A DNA stretch of 64,000 nucleotides from NCBI RefSeq assembly GCF_001543895.1, contig NZ_JYIJ01000018.1, positions 496,001 through 560,000 of the forward strand, read 5' to 3'. Shown piece after piece: positions 55,595-64,000 of this stretch (within the stretch, counting starts at the first letter, position 1; each line of letters starts with the position of its first letter). Under the pieces are notes generated by a model. It ran no database searches, was not told where the DNA came from, and saw only the letters and a list, made by a program, of their open reading frames with translations. Made by a program: the position numbers and the translations under genes. This DNA is from Carbonactinospora thermoautotrophica. Lineage in GTDB: Bacteria; Actinomycetota; Actinomycetes; Streptomycetales; Carbonactinosporaceae.

Positions 55595-56695
55595 GTGGAG
55601 AGATTCGCGCGCCGCACGGTGGTGGCCGGCACCGCGCTGGTGCTTGCCCTGAGCGTCGCCGGTTGCGGGCAGCAGGCGGATGGCGGCGGCGGCAAGGCCT
55701 CGGTCGAGGAGGGCTTCAAGGTCGGCCTCCTGCTGCCCGAGAGCAAGACCGCCCGCTACGAGGCCTTCGACAAGCCGATCATCGAGAAGAACATCAAGGC
55801 GCTCTGTGCCAAGTGCGAGGTCCTGTACCAGAACGCACAGCAGGACGCGGCCAAGCAGCAGACCCAGGCGGACTCGCTGCTGAGCCAGGGCGTCAAGGTG
55901 CTCATCCTGGACGCTGTCGACGCCAAGTCCGCCGGCGGCATCGTGACCAAGGCCAAGCAGCAGGGCGTGCCGGTGGTCGCGTACGACCGCTTCGCCTCTG
56001 GCCCGGTCGACTACTTCGTGACCTTCGACAACCGGAAGGTCGGCGAGGAGCAGGGCAAGGCGCTGCTGGAGGCCCTGCAGAAGGGCGGCGACCCCAAGCG
56101 CGGCCAGGTCGTGATGATCAACGGCTCCCCGACCGACCCGAACGCCGCTGACTTCAAGGCCGGCGCCCACTCGGTGCTCGACGGCAAGGTCAACATCGGC
56201 GCCGAGTACGACACCCCGGACTGGAGCCCGGACAAGGCCCAGCAGGAGATGGAGCAGGCCATCACCAAGCTGGGCGCCGACAAGATCATCGGCGTGTACG
56301 CGGCCAACGACGGCACCGCCAGCGGTGCGATCGCCGCGCTGAAGGCCCGCGGCGTGAAACCGCTGCCGCCGGTCACCGGTCAGGACGCGGAGCTGGCCGC
56401 CATCCAGCGGATCATCGCCGGCGACCAGTACATGACCATCTACAAGCCGTACGCCCCGGAGGCGGAGACGGCCGCGAAGATGGCGATCGCCGCCGCGACC
56501 GGGCAGAAGTACGCCGGGCAGACCCAGGAGCTGACCAACGGGAGCGGCGACAAGGTGCCCTCGGTGCTCCTGCCGGTCGTCCGCGTGACCAAGGAGAACG
56601 TCAAGGACACCGTCATCAAGGACGGCGTCTACACGGTCGACCAGATCTGCACCCCGCAGTACCAGGCCGCCTGCCGGCAGGCGGGTATCTCCTGA
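55595..56695 (+). CDS. xylF: Sugar ABC transporter substrate-binding lipoprotein, xylose type (XylF-like)
   Basis: A 366-aa lipoprotein: signal peptide with lipobox V-A-G-C (Cys near residue 26), then a type 1 periplasmic binding fold. Segments such as V-V-A-Y-D-R-F, F-D-N-R-K-V-G-E, I-N-G-S-P-T-D-P-N-A, T-I-Y-K-P and D-T-V-I-K-D-G closely follow E. coli XylF, so xylose is the best guess. I chose GTG 55595, six bases after AGGAGG; TTG 55589 is unlikely. It is the first gene of a three-gene importer. Confidence 0.85.
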   Translation: MERFARRTVVAGTALVLALSVAGCGQQADGGGGKASVEEGFKVGLLLPESKTARYEAFDKPIIEKNIKALCAKCEVLYQNAQQDAAKQQTQADSLLSQGVKVLILDAVDAKSAGGIVTKAKQQGVPVVAYDRFASGPVDYFVTFDNRKVGEEQGKALLEALQKGGDPKRGQVVMINGSPTDPNAADFKAGAHSVLDGKVNIGAEYDTPDWSPDKAQQEMEQAITKLGADKIIGVYAANDGTASGAIAALKARGVKPLPPVTGQDAELAAIQRIIAGDQYMTIYKPYAPEAETAAKMAIAAATGQKYAGQTQELTNGSGDKVPSVLLPVVRVTKENVKDTVIKDGVYTVDQICTPQYQAACRQAGIS

Positions 56696-56787
56696 CCGTG
56701 GACAGGCCCGGCGGCGCCCCCTTGGCCGGGGCGCCGCCCGGGGCGACACCACGCGCGCACCCCGCAATCTCAAGGAGTTGATAGAGC

Positions 56788-57624
56788 GTGACGAGCACTT
56801 CGGTGCTGACCGGCACTCCGGTGCTGTCGCTGCGCGGGATCTCCAAGCGATTCGGCGCGGTCCAGGCGCTGACGGACGTCGAGCTCGACGTGTACGCGGG
56901 TGAGGTCGTGGCCCTGGTCGGCGACAACGGCGCGGGCAAGTCGACCCTCATCAAGGTCATCTCCGGCGTCGGCCCCGCGGACGAGGGCACGATCGAGTGG
57001 CAGGGCCGACGTGTCGAGATCAACCGGCCGTACGACGCGCAGCAGCTCGGCATCGCCACCGTGTACCAGGACCTCGCGCTGTGCGACAACCTCGACGTGG
57101 TGGCCAACCTCTTTCTCGGTCGGGAGCGGACCCGCCGCGGGGTACTCGACGAGATCGAGATGGAGCGGCGCGCCCGCGAGCTGCTGCAGTCGCTGTCCGT
57201 CAAGATCCCGAGTGTGCGGATCCCGGTGGCCTCGCTGTCCGGCGGCCAGCGCCAGTCGGTGGCGATCGCCCGGTCGCTGCTCGGCGAGCCGAAGATCGTG
57301 CTGCTCGACGAGCCGACCGCCGCGCTCGGCGTCGAGCAGACCGCCCACGTCCTCGACCTGATCAAGCGGCTGCGCGAGCAGGGGCTCGGCGTCATTCTGA
57401 TCAGCCACAACCTCGCCGACGTGCGGGCGGTGGCGGACCGGATCGCGGTGCTGCGGCTCGGCAGGAACAACGGCTTCTTCAAGACCGACGAGGTCACCCA
57501 GGAGGAGATCGTCGCGGCGATCACCGGAGCGGTGGACAACAGCCTCGTCCGCCGCCACGCCCGGGTGGCCGAGCTCGGTACGGACGCAAGCCAGACGGTT
57601 CCCCAGGAGGCGAACGACTCGTGA
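56788..57624 (+). CDS. xylG: Sugar ABC transporter ATP-binding protein (single domain)
   Basis: A 278-aa ATPase with Walker A G-D-N-G-A-G-K-S-T (about residues 44-52), signature L-S-G-G-Q-R-Q-S-V (about 149-157), Walker B V-L-L-D-E-P-T-A-A and the switch His in L-I-S-H-N-L. E. coli XylG has two ATPase domains in one chain, but this protein has one, so two copies must pair. The stop overlaps the permease start (GTGA). AAGGAG at about ten bases upstream precedes GTG 56788. Confidence 0.9.
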   Translation: MTSTSVLTGTPVLSLRGISKRFGAVQALTDVELDVYAGEVVALVGDNGAGKSTLIKVISGVGPADEGTIEWQGRRVEINRPYDAQQLGIATVYQDLALCDNLDVVANLFLGRERTRRGVLDEIEMERRARELLQSLSVKIPSVRIPVASLSGGQRQSVAIARSLLGEPKIVLLDEPTAALGVEQTAHVLDLIKRLREQGLGVILISHNLADVRAVADRIAVLRLGRNNGFFKTDEVTQEEIVAAITGAVDNSLVRRHARVAELGTDASQTVPQEANDS

Positions 57625-58883
57625 GCTCCTCGAAGGTTTCCGCCCAGGCGCCGTCCGGCGCCGCCCTCGACGTCGTCGATCCCCGGCTGATCATCCGGCA
57701 GGAGGGGCTCCGCGGGTACTGGGACGTCTTCCTGCGCCGGGTGCGCGGCGGTGAGCTGGGCGCGCTGCCGGTGGTCATCGGCCTCGTCCTCATGGCCGGC
57801 GTCTTCCAGTCGCTGGCCCCGACCTTCCTCTCCCCGGGCAACATCTCCAACCTGACCCTGCAGATCGCCTCCACCGGGCTGATCTCGATCGGCGTGGTGC
57901 TGGTGCTGCTGCTCGGCGAGATCGACCTCTCGGTGGGGTCGGTCAGCGGCTTCACCGCGGCGATCATGGCCGTGATGAGCGTCAAGAACGGCCAGCACCC
58001 CATCCTGGCCATGGCGGTCGCCGTCGCGGTGGGCGCGCTCATCGGCGTCTTGCAGGGGACCGTGTTCGCCAAGGTCGGCGTGCCGTCGTTCGTCGTCACG
58101 CTGGCCGGCCTCATCGGCTGGCAGGGCGCGCTCCTGTACACGCTGGGTGAGACCGGCACGGTCAACATCCCCTACGACGGCGCGGTCGCGTTCCTGGCGA
58201 ACACGTTCTTCCCGCCGGTGGTCGGGTACCTCCTGGCGGCCGTTCCGGTGCTGGTCTACCTGCTCGTCATGGTGCGGACGAACGCGCGCCGGGCGCGAGC
58301 CGGCCTGCCCACCCAGGCGACCATGGACATCGCGCTGCGCATCGCCGGGATCGCGGTGATCGGGTTCGTGGTGGTGTACGTGCTCAACCTGACCCGCGGG
58401 GTGCCGCTCGCGTTGGTGATCTTCGTCGGGTTCGTGATCGCCTTCGACCTGTTGCTCCGCAAGACCCGGTACGGCCGGCAGATCTTCGCCGTCGGCGGCA
58501 ACGCCGAGGCCGCCCGCCGCGCCGGGATCAACGTGGACCTGGTCCGCATCTCGGTCTTCGCGATCGCCTCGGCCATGGCCGCCGTCGGCGGCCTGATGGC
58601 GGCGGCCCGGCTGTTCGCGGTCAACCAAGCCTCCGGAGGCGGTGACGTGCTGCTCAACGCGATCGCGGCGGCCGTCATCGGCGGCACCAGCCTGTTCGGC
58701 GGCCGGGGCAGCACCTGGTCCGCGCTGCTCGGCATGCTCGTCATCGGCTCGATCCAGTCCGGCATCCTGCTGCTCGATCTGCAGGCCGACGCGCAGTACA
58801 TGATCACCGGGGCGGTCCTGCTGGTCGCGGTGATCGTCGACTCGCTGTCGCGGCGGGGCCGGATGGCGAGCGGTCGCGCGTAG
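57621..58883 (+). CDS. xylH: Sugar ABC transporter permease (XylH-like)
   Basis: A 420-aa permease with about 11-12 helices. L-G-E-I-D-L-S-V-G-S-V-S-G (about residues 92-104) and G-G-N-A-E-A-A-R-R-A-G-I (coupling region, near 292) are typical of the ribose/xylose class. G-G-T-S-L-F-G-G-R-G near residue 350 is also conserved. I chose GTG 57621, overlapping the ATPase stop; the frame upstream is a shadow. A strong hairpin follows the stop. Confidence 0.9.
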   Translation: MSSSKVSAQAPSGAALDVVDPRLIIRQEGLRGYWDVFLRRVRGGELGALPVVIGLVLMAGVFQSLAPTFLSPGNISNLTLQIASTGLISIGVVLVLLLGEIDLSVGSVSGFTAAIMAVMSVKNGQHPILAMAVAVAVGALIGVLQGTVFAKVGVPSFVVTLAGLIGWQGALLYTLGETGTVNIPYDGAVAFLANTFFPPVVGYLLAAVPVLVYLLVMVRTNARRARAGLPTQATMDIALRIAGIAVIGFVVVYVLNLTRGVPLALVIFVGFVIAFDLLLRKTRYGRQIFAVGGNAEAARRAGINVDLVRISVFAIASAMAAVGGLMAAARLFAVNQASGGGDVLLNAIAAAVIGGTSLFGGRGSTWSALLGMLVIGSIQSGILLLDLQADAQYMITGAVLLVAVIVDSLSRRGRMASGRA

Positions 58884-58899
58884 GGCGGCCCGGCTCTAC

Positions 58900-58952
58900 G
58901 CGACGTCCGGCCTGGGATGAGGCGCCGCCCCTCACCCCAGGCCGGACGTCGC
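58900..58952 (+). terminator. Strong hairpin terminator after the sugar importer
   Basis: A perfect 17-bp stem, GCGACGTCCGGCCTGGG (58900-58916) with CCCAGGCCGGACGTCGC (58936-58952), starts 17 bases after the stop. The loop region can pair further (TGAGG with CCTCA). No T tract follows. It should separate the importer from dxs. Confidence 0.8.
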
Positions 58953-58969
58953 ACCGGATGAGCGCGGTC

Positions 58970-58975
58970 TAAACT
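58970..58975 (+). promoter_or_regulatory. Candidate -10 box for dxs
   Basis: TAAACT fits TANNNT and lies just downstream of the hairpin terminator. Transcription would start near 58983, giving a leader of about 80 bases that contains the two direct repeats. There is no clear -35. Confidence 0.35.
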
Positions 58976-58979
58976 CAAG

Positions 58980-59021
58980 GGGTTCACCCCGCCGGGGGAT
59001 TGGGTTCACTCCGCCGGGGGA
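58980..59021 (+). repeat. Two 20-bp direct repeats, 22 bp apart, upstream of dxs
   Basis: GGGTTCACCCCGCCGGGGGA (58980-58999) and GGGTTCACTCCGCCGGGGGA (59002-59021) differ at one base. The 22-bp period is about two helical turns, so both face the same side of DNA. They lie 41-82 bases before the dxs start. They may be operator copies or leader RNA elements. Confidence 0.7.
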
Positions 59022-59061
59022 CCGGGGTGAGACGAACAGAGTCGCGGGAAGGGAGGCACGT

Positions 59062-60966
59062 GTGGCCCTGCTGGACCGCATTCGGGGTCCGCACGATCTA
59101 CGGGGGCTCAGCCCTGAGGAGCTGAGGCAACTGGCACAGGAGATCCGCGACTTCCTGATCCACCACGTGTGCCGAACCGGCGGCCACCTCGGGCCCAACC
59201 TGGGTGCGGTCGAGTTGACGATCGCGCTGCACCGGGTGTTCGACTCGCCGAAGGACCGGATCCTGTTCGACACCGGCCACCAGGCGTACGTGCACAAGAT
59301 CCTCACCGGCCGCCAGGAGGGGTTCGCGCGGCTGCGTCAGAAGGGCGGCCTGTCCGGATACCCGAGCCAGGCCGAGTCCGAGCACGACGTCATCGAGAAC
59401 TCCCACGCCTCCACCGCGTTGAGCTACGCCGACGGCCTGGCCAAGGCGTTCGCGCTGCGGGGGGTGCGGGACCGGCACGTGGTCGCGGTGATCGGCGACG
59501 GCGCGCTGACCGGCGGCATGGCCTGGGAGGCGCTGAACAACATCGCCGCGGCCAAGGACCGGCCCGTCATCATCGTCGTCAACGACAACGAGCGCTCGTA
59601 CGCGCCGACCGTCGGAGGGCTGGCGAATCACCTGGCCACGCTGCGGCTCACCCGGGGATACGAGCGATTCCTGGAGTGGGGCAAGAACGTCCTGAACCGC
59701 ACCCCGGTGGTCGGCCACCCGCTGTACGAGACCCTGCACGGGGTCAAGAAGGGGATCAAGGACATCATCGCCCCGCAGGGCATGTTCGAGGACCTGGGCC
59801 TTAAGTACTTCGGCCCGATCGACGGCCACGACATCGAGGCCGTGGAGTCCGCGCTGCGCCGGGCCAAGGGCTTCGGCGGGCCGGTCATCGTGCACTGCAT
59901 CACCCAGAAGGGCCGCGGCTACCCGCACGCGGAGAACGACGAGGCCGACCGGTTCCACGCGGTGCGTGTGATCGACCCGGAGACCGGCCGGCCGCTGAGC
60001 GAGTCGGCGCCGGACTGGACGAGCGTGTTCGCCGACGAGATGGCGCGCATCGGGGCCGAGCGCGACGACGTCGTGGGCATCACCGCGGCCATGCTCCATC
60101 CGGTCGGCCTGCACAAGTTCGCCCAGGCGTTCCCCGACCGCGTGTTCGACGTCGGCATCGCCGAACAGCACGCGGTGACCTCGGCGGCGGGCCTCGCCAT
60201 GGGCGGGTTGCATCCGGTCGTGGCGGTGTACGCGACGTTCCTCAACCGCGCGTTCGACCAGGTGCTCATGGACGTCGCCCTGCACCGGTGCGGGGTCACG
60301 TTCGTGCTCGACCGTGCCGGCGTGACCGGCGACGACGGGCCCAGTCACAACGGCATGTGGGACATGTCGATCCTTCAAGTGGTGCCGGGGCTGCGCATCG
60401 CCGCGCCGCGGGACGCGGCCACGCTGCGCGCCGAGCTGCGCGAGGCGCTCGCGGTGGAGGACGCGCCCACCGTGGTGCGCTTCCCCAAGGGCACGGTGGG
60501 CCCGGACATCCCCGCGGTCGACCGGGTCGGCGGGATGGACGTGCTGCGCCGCCCCGCGGAGCCGGAGGAAGAGCCGGACGTGCTCGTGGTCTCGGTCGGC
60601 GCGATGGCGCAGACCTGCCTGGACGTGGCGGACCGGCTGGCCGACCAGGGGATCGGCGTGACCGTGGTCGACCCGCGCTGGGTGAAGCCGGTCGCGCCTG
60701 AACTGGTGACGCTCGCCGCCCGGCACCGGCTGGTGGTGACGGTGGAGGACAACGGCCGCGTCGGCGGCGTGGGCGCCGCGATCGCCCAGGCGCTGCGCGA
60801 CGCGAACGTGCCCACGCCGGTACGGGATTTCGGCATCCCGCAGCGCTTCCTCGACCACGCGAAACGGCCGGAAATCCTCGCGGAGATCGGTCTGACCGCG
60901 CAGGACATCTCGCGTCAGGTGGTCGAGGCCGTCGCGCGGCTGGACGCGGTCACGCTGACCCCTTAG
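59062..60966 (+). CDS. dxs: 1-deoxy-D-xylulose-5-phosphate synthase
   Basis: Dxs condenses pyruvate and glyceraldehyde-3-phosphate with thiamine diphosphate, the first step of the MEP isoprenoid pathway, which also supplies the lipid carrier used by MraY. The 634-aa protein has T-G-H-Q-A-Y-V-H-K (about residues 73-81), the ThDP motif G-D-G-A-L-T-G-G (about 149-156), [10 protein letters not shown] (catalytic Glu, about 365-374) and [10 protein letters not shown] (about 414-423). GGGAGG precedes GTG 59062. Confidence 0.97.
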   Translation: MALLDRIRGPHDLRGLSPEELRQLAQEIRDFLIHHVCRTGGHLGPNLGAVELTIALHRVFDSPKDRILFDTGHQAYVHKILTGRQEGFARLRQKGGLSGYPSQAESEHDVIENSHASTALSYADGLAKAFALRGVRDRHVVAVIGDGALTGGMAWEALNNIAAAKDRPVIIVVNDNERSYAPTVGGLANHLATLRLTRGYERFLEWGKNVLNRTPVVGHPLYETLHGVKKGIKDIIAPQGMFEDLGLKYFGPIDGHDIEAVESALRRAKGFGGPVIVHCITQKGRGYPHAENDEADRFHAVRVIDPETGRPLSESAPDWTSVFADEMARIGAERDDVVGITAAMLHPVGLHKFAQAFPDRVFDVGIAEQHAVTSAAGLAMGGLHPVVAVYATFLNRAFDQVLMDVALHRCGVTFVLDRAGVTGDDGPSHNGMWDMSILQVVPGLRIAAPRDAATLRAELREALAVEDAPTVVRFPKGTVGPDIPAVDRVGGMDVLRRPAEPEEEPDVLVVSVGAMAQTCLDVADRLADQGIGVTVVDPRWVKPVAPELVTLAARHRLVVTVEDNGRVGGVGAAIAQALRDANVPTPVRDFGIPQRFLDHAKRPEILAEIGLTAQDISRQVVEAVARLDAVTLTP

Positions 60967-61018
60967 GCGATCACCGGTGACGAAATCCTGAAAAGATCCT
61001 AATGATAGTTTTTTTCTA

Positions 61019-61084
61019 GTCCGCCTTGGTTGTGGTAAACCAGGGCGGACATATTCGTATCGGGTCAACCTTCCCGGACCCGAT
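61019..61084 (+). promoter_or_regulatory. Two hairpins in the region between dxs and the permease gene
   Basis: Hairpin 1: GTCCGCCTTGGTT (61019-61031) pairs with AACCAGGGCGGAC (61038-61050), 13 bp with one G-U. Hairpin 2: ATCGGGTC (61059-61066) pairs with GACCCGAT (61077-61084). A run of seven T (61009-61015) precedes hairpin 1, so it is not a standard terminator for dxs. The structures may lie in the leader of the permease mRNA or end dxs transcription. Confidence 0.5.
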
Positions 61085-61115
61085 GCTTCCATGAGACCTT
61101 TCGGGAGGCCGTCGC

Positions 61116-62648
61116 ATGAGTCTGCTCCGGACCAAATCGGTCGAGCAGTCCATCCGGGACACCGAGGAGCCGGAGTACAGGCTCCGCAAGGATCTCACCG
61201 CCCTGGACCTGACCGTCTTCGGCATCGGCGTGATCATCGGTACCGGAATCTTCGTGCTCACCGGGGTAGCGGCCAAGGACTACGCCGGTCCCGCCGTGGC
61301 GCTGTCCTTCGTGGTTGCCGGCGTCGTCTGCGCGCTCGCCGCTTTGTGCTACGCCGAGTTCGCCTCGACCGTCCCGGTCGCCGGCTCGGCCTACACGTTC
61401 TCGTACGCGACCCTCGGCGAGCTGCCGGCCTGGATCATCGGCTGGGACCTGGTACTCGAGTTGGCGCTCGGCGCGGCCGTCGTCTCGGTCGGCTGGTCGA
61501 ACTACTTGACCAACCTGCTGGAGAATTTCGGAATCAGCCTTCCCGGTGTCATCGCCGATAGCGCCGACGGCGTCTTCAACCTGCCGGCCGCCATGATCGC
61601 GCTTCTGCTGACCGCCGTTCTCACGATCGGTATCAAGATCTCGTCACGAGTCAATCTTGTGATCGTCACGTTGAAGGTCGCGGTCGTCCTTTTCGTGATT
61701 TTTGCCGGATTGTTCTTCGTCAAGGGCGAGAACTACCGGCCCTTCATCCCGGACCCGGTTTCCGGTAAGGCGGTCGAGGGCCTGCGCGCTCCGCTCGTCC
61801 AGGTGCTGTTCGGCGTCGCCCCGGTCAGCTTCGGCGTCTTCGGCATCTTCACCGCGGCGGCCGTGGTCTTCTTCGCCTACATCGGCTTCGACGTCGTCGC
61901 CACCGCCGCCGAGGAGACGCGCCGGCCGCAGCGGGACCTGCCCATCGGCATCATCGGGTCGCTCGCCATCTGCACGGCGCTGTACGTGGCGGTGTCGCTC
62001 GTCGTCACCGGCATGCAGCACTACACGAAGCTGGACGAACACGCCCCGCTCGCGGCGGCGTTCGCGGCGGTCGGGCACCCCGGCTTCGCCGTGATCATCG
62101 CCCTCGGCGGGCTCGCTGGCCTGACCACGGTCGTCATGATCCTCATGCTCGGCCAAGCCCGCGTGCTCTTCGCGATGAGCCGCGACCACCTGCTGCCGCC
62201 TGCCTTCGCGAAGGTCCACCCGCGGTTCGGCACGCCCTACCGGATCCAGATCACCGTCGGCGTCATGACCGCGATCCTGGCCGGCTTCATCCCGCTCGCC
62301 GCCCTCGCTGAGATGGTGAACATCGGCACGCTGTGCGCGTTCGTGCTGGTGTCGATCGCGGTGATCATCCTGCGGCGCACGCGTCCGGATCTGCGCCGCG
62401 CGTTCCGCACGCCGCTCGTCCCGCTGGTCCCGGCCTTCTCGGCGCTCGCCGCCTTCTACCTGATGCTCAACCTGGCGGTCGAGACGTGGCTTCGGTTCCT
62501 GGTCTGGATGGTGATCGGCTTCTTCATCTACTTCCTGTACAGCCGCAGCCACTCCAAGCTGGCCCGGCTCGTCGGCGACGAGGTCGCCGGCGAGCGGGAG
62601 GTGCTGGCGGAAACCACCTTCCCGAGCGACCGCGACGGCAAGCAGTGA
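61116..62648 (+). CDS. APC family amino-acid permease
   Basis: A 510-aa transporter with 12 helices and the cationic amino-acid transporter start, R-L-R-K-D-L-T-A-L-D-L-T-V. G-I-G-V-I-I-G-T-G-I-F (about residues 36-46) is the substrate-binding loop of helix 1, and A-Y-I-G-F-D-V-V-A-T-A-A-E-E (about 257-270) is typical of the YfnA/CAT subgroup. The substrate is a guess: basic or neutral amino acids. In contrast to the KimA-like protein at 38.9 kb, it has no C-terminal soluble domain. GGGAGG lies upstream of ATG 61116. Confidence 0.9.
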   Translation: MSLLRTKSVEQSIRDTEEPEYRLRKDLTALDLTVFGIGVIIGTGIFVLTGVAAKDYAGPAVALSFVVAGVVCALAALCYAEFASTVPVAGSAYTFSYATLGELPAWIIGWDLVLELALGAAVVSVGWSNYLTNLLENFGISLPGVIADSADGVFNLPAAMIALLLTAVLTIGIKISSRVNLVIVTLKVAVVLFVIFAGLFFVKGENYRPFIPDPVSGKAVEGLRAPLVQVLFGVAPVSFGVFGIFTAAAVVFFAYIGFDVVATAAEETRRPQRDLPIGIIGSLAICTALYVAVSLVVTGMQHYTKLDEHAPLAAAFAAVGHPGFAVIIALGGLAGLTTVVMILMLGQARVLFAMSRDHLLPPAFAKVHPRFGTPYRIQITVGVMTAILAGFIPLAALAEMVNIGTLCAFVLVSIAVIILRRTRPDLRRAFRTPLVPLVPAFSALAAFYLMLNLAVETWLRFLVWMVIGFFIYFLYSRSHSKLARLVGDEVAGEREVLAETTFPSDRDGKQ

Positions 62649-62781
62649 CCCTGCCCGCCCCGACGGCCCCGGGGTTACGCCTTGCCCGAAGGCCGGCAAG
62701 GGTGTGGTTTTCCCGCGAATGGTGCGAGAATGCCGCAACGGGTCTGACGATCCGCAAGGCGAAAAGGAATGCAGAAAAGGA

Positions 62782-63945
62782 ATGCCTCAGACGGAGCTGG
62801 GCAAAGTGGTGGCGATCGCGCGGGAGATCGCCGATGACGTCATCGCCCGCGACGCTGAGGCTGTGGACCGGGAGAGCCGCTGGCCGGAGGCGGGGCTGCG
62901 GGCACTGCAGGAGCGGCTGGGCGGGCTGACGGTCCCCGCGCGGCTGGGCGGGCTGGGGCACGGGCTGCTCGCGGTCGCCAGGGTGTGCGAGACCATCGGC
63001 CGGTACTGCGCGTCGACCGGCATCTGCTTCGGCATGCACACGGTCGCGACGGCGGTGCTCGCCGCGAAGGCGAGCCCCGACCAGGAGGAGCGCTACCTGG
63101 GGCCGATCGCCCGGGGCGAGCACTTGACCACCCTCGCGTTGAGCGAACCCGGCACCGGTGTGGAGTTCTGGCTGCCGCAGACCCGCATGGCCAGGACCGA
63201 GGACGGCCTGCTGCGTCTTCACGGGACCAAGAGTTTCGTGACCAACGGCGGGCACGCGGACTCGTACGTGGTGGGCGTGGTCGCCGCCGAGCCGGATGCT
63301 CCCCCGGGGGAGTTCTCCGTCGTCGTCGTGGACGGCGACGCCTCGGGCCTGGCCTGGCAGGGCGACTGGCAGGGGTTCGGGATGCGCGGGAGCGCGGCGC
63401 GCACGGTCCGGCTGCAGGACGTGCCGGTGCCGGCCCAGAACCTGCTGGGCAAGGGCGGGGACCAGATCTGGTACGTCTTCAACGTGGTCACCCCCTACTT
63501 CCTGATGGCCATGGCCGGCACCTACCTCGGTGTCGCCTCCGCCGCCGTGGAGGATGCGCGCCAGCACCTGCGGCGGCGCAGCCACGTCCTCAGTGGTCCG
63601 CGGCTCAGCCAACAGGACGTCCCGCAGCACCGTCTCGGCACGTTGTGGGCGCAGGTGGAGCGCACCCGGAGGCTGATCTACCACGCGGCCGCGGATGCCG
63701 AGGCGGGCGGGCCGGAGGCGCTGCTGGGGCTGTGCTCGGCCAAGGCCGAGGCGGCCGAATGCGCAGTCGAGGCGACGAACGAGGCGATGACGCTCGTCGG
63801 CGGGATCGGGTATCGGGAGGGCTCGCCGCTGCAGCGTTACCTGCGCGACACGCGGGCCGCGCACGTGATGTCCCCGCCCACGGACCTGCTGCGCGTCTGG
63901 GTCGGCAGGGCGCTGCTCGACGAGCCGTTGCTCGGCAGGGTCTGA
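62782..63945 (+). CDS. Acyl-CoA dehydrogenase family protein
   Basis: A 387-aa flavoprotein of the acyl-CoA dehydrogenase superfamily. The FAD/substrate segment is L-A-L-S-E-P-G-T-G (about residues 118-126), followed by K-S-F-V-T-N-G-G-H-A-D-S-Y (about 151-163); F-G-M-R-G-S-A-A lies near residue 200. The end, V-G-G-I-G-Y-R-E, R-Y-L-R-D-T-R-A, is conserved. I chose ATG 62782; the open frame to 62704 has no similarity. Substrate unknown. It is followed after two bases by the next gene, likely one operon. Confidence 0.85.
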   Translation: MPQTELGKVVAIAREIADDVIARDAEAVDRESRWPEAGLRALQERLGGLTVPARLGGLGHGLLAVARVCETIGRYCASTGICFGMHTVATAVLAAKASPDQEERYLGPIARGEHLTTLALSEPGTGVEFWLPQTRMARTEDGLLRLHGTKSFVTNGGHADSYVVGVVAAEPDAPPGEFSVVVVDGDASGLAWQGDWQGFGMRGSAARTVRLQDVPVPAQNLLGKGGDQIWYVFNVVTPYFLMAMAGTYLGVASAAVEDARQHLRRRSHVLSGPRLSQQDVPQHRLGTLWAQVERTRRLIYHAAADAEAGGPEALLGLCSAKAEAAECAVEATNEAMTLVGGIGYREGSPLQRYLRDTRAAHVMSPPTDLLRVWVGRALLDEPLLGRV

Positions 63946-63947
63946 CC

Positions 63948-64000
63948 ATGCGCCGGGTGGCCCTGGTGGGTTGCGCCGTGGACGTCGAGTCCCGACTCCG
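63948..64000 (+). CDS. First codons of a further gene, cut by the window end
   Basis: ATG 63948 starts two bases after the acyl-CoA dehydrogenase stop and the frame stays open to the window end: M-R-R-V-A-L-V-G-C-A-V-D-V-E-S-R-L. The tight spacing supports a real, cotranscribed gene. Too little is visible for identification. The start resembles that of thiolases or Rossmann-fold enzymes, but this is only a guess. Confidence 0.5.
   Translation, partial: MRRVALVGCAVDVESRL

Noticed and set aside
61009-61050. Rho-independent terminator for dxs
   Set aside because: The T run precedes the hairpin on the plus strand and would be an A run on the minus strand, so the standard terminator order is not met.

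Overview
The window is one continuous stretch of chromosome from a high-G+C actinobacterium. Evidence: GC-rich codon use throughout, many GTG starts, 1-4 base stop/start overlaps, and actinobacterial markers (SepF, DivIVA in the division cluster, DUF4193, DUF3710, DUF3159, DUF3093, DUF4235, DUF2510). The layout (dcw cluster, hemH, inositol-phosphatase-like gene, CutRS-like pair, DUF4193, dut, kdp, later acnA and dxs) resembles the Streptomyces order as I remember it, so a filamentous Streptomyces/Streptosporangiales-type organism is likely. I cannot name the genus. I saw no mobile element, prophage, CRISPR array, tRNA or rRNA.

Region 1 (1-16.5 kb) is the division and cell-wall (dcw) cluster, all on the plus strand: ftsI (truncated by the window edge), murE, murF, mraY, murD, ftsW, murG, murC, ftsQ, ftsZ, pgeF, a YggS-type PLP protein, sepF, yggT and divIVA. 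The enzymes build lipid II, FtsW/FtsI polymerise and crosslink it, and FtsQ/FtsZ/SepF/DivIVA place the septum and growing tip. The control sites seen are a possible internal leaderless promoter at murE, an inverted repeat and GACAC motifs before ftsZ, and a four-copy 14-bp repeat before sepF.

Region 2 (16.5-27.3 kb) holds ferrochelatase, an inositol-monophosphatase-like enzyme, a CutRS-like two-component system, a gamma-carbonic-anhydrase-like protein, several small actinobacterial DUF genes, an SDR, a thioesterase, dut and DUF3710.

Region 3 (27.9-41 kb) is a potassium island: kdpFABC, kdpDE, two TrkA (RCK) proteins and, divergent from them, an APC-superfamily protein that carries the ligand pattern of the K+ importer KimA. 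Convergent kdpC and a GNAT gene are separated by a perfect 46-bp palindrome.

Region 4 (41-54 kb) has an RNA methyltransferase, an LLM flavin enzyme, three paralogous DUF2510 membrane proteins in tandem, a secreted SodC-like protein that seems to lack the zinc site, aconitase behind a palindromic operator, a SnoaL-like gene behind an AT-rich operator cluster, a LysE exporter, a frameshifted GNAT pseudogene and a GDT1/UPF0016 transporter. The transporter is preceded by a clear yybP-ykoY manganese riboswitch.

Region 5 (54-64 kb) has a ROK regulator and a xylose-type ABC importer, dxs, an amino-acid permease, an acyl-CoA dehydrogenase and the first codons of one more gene.
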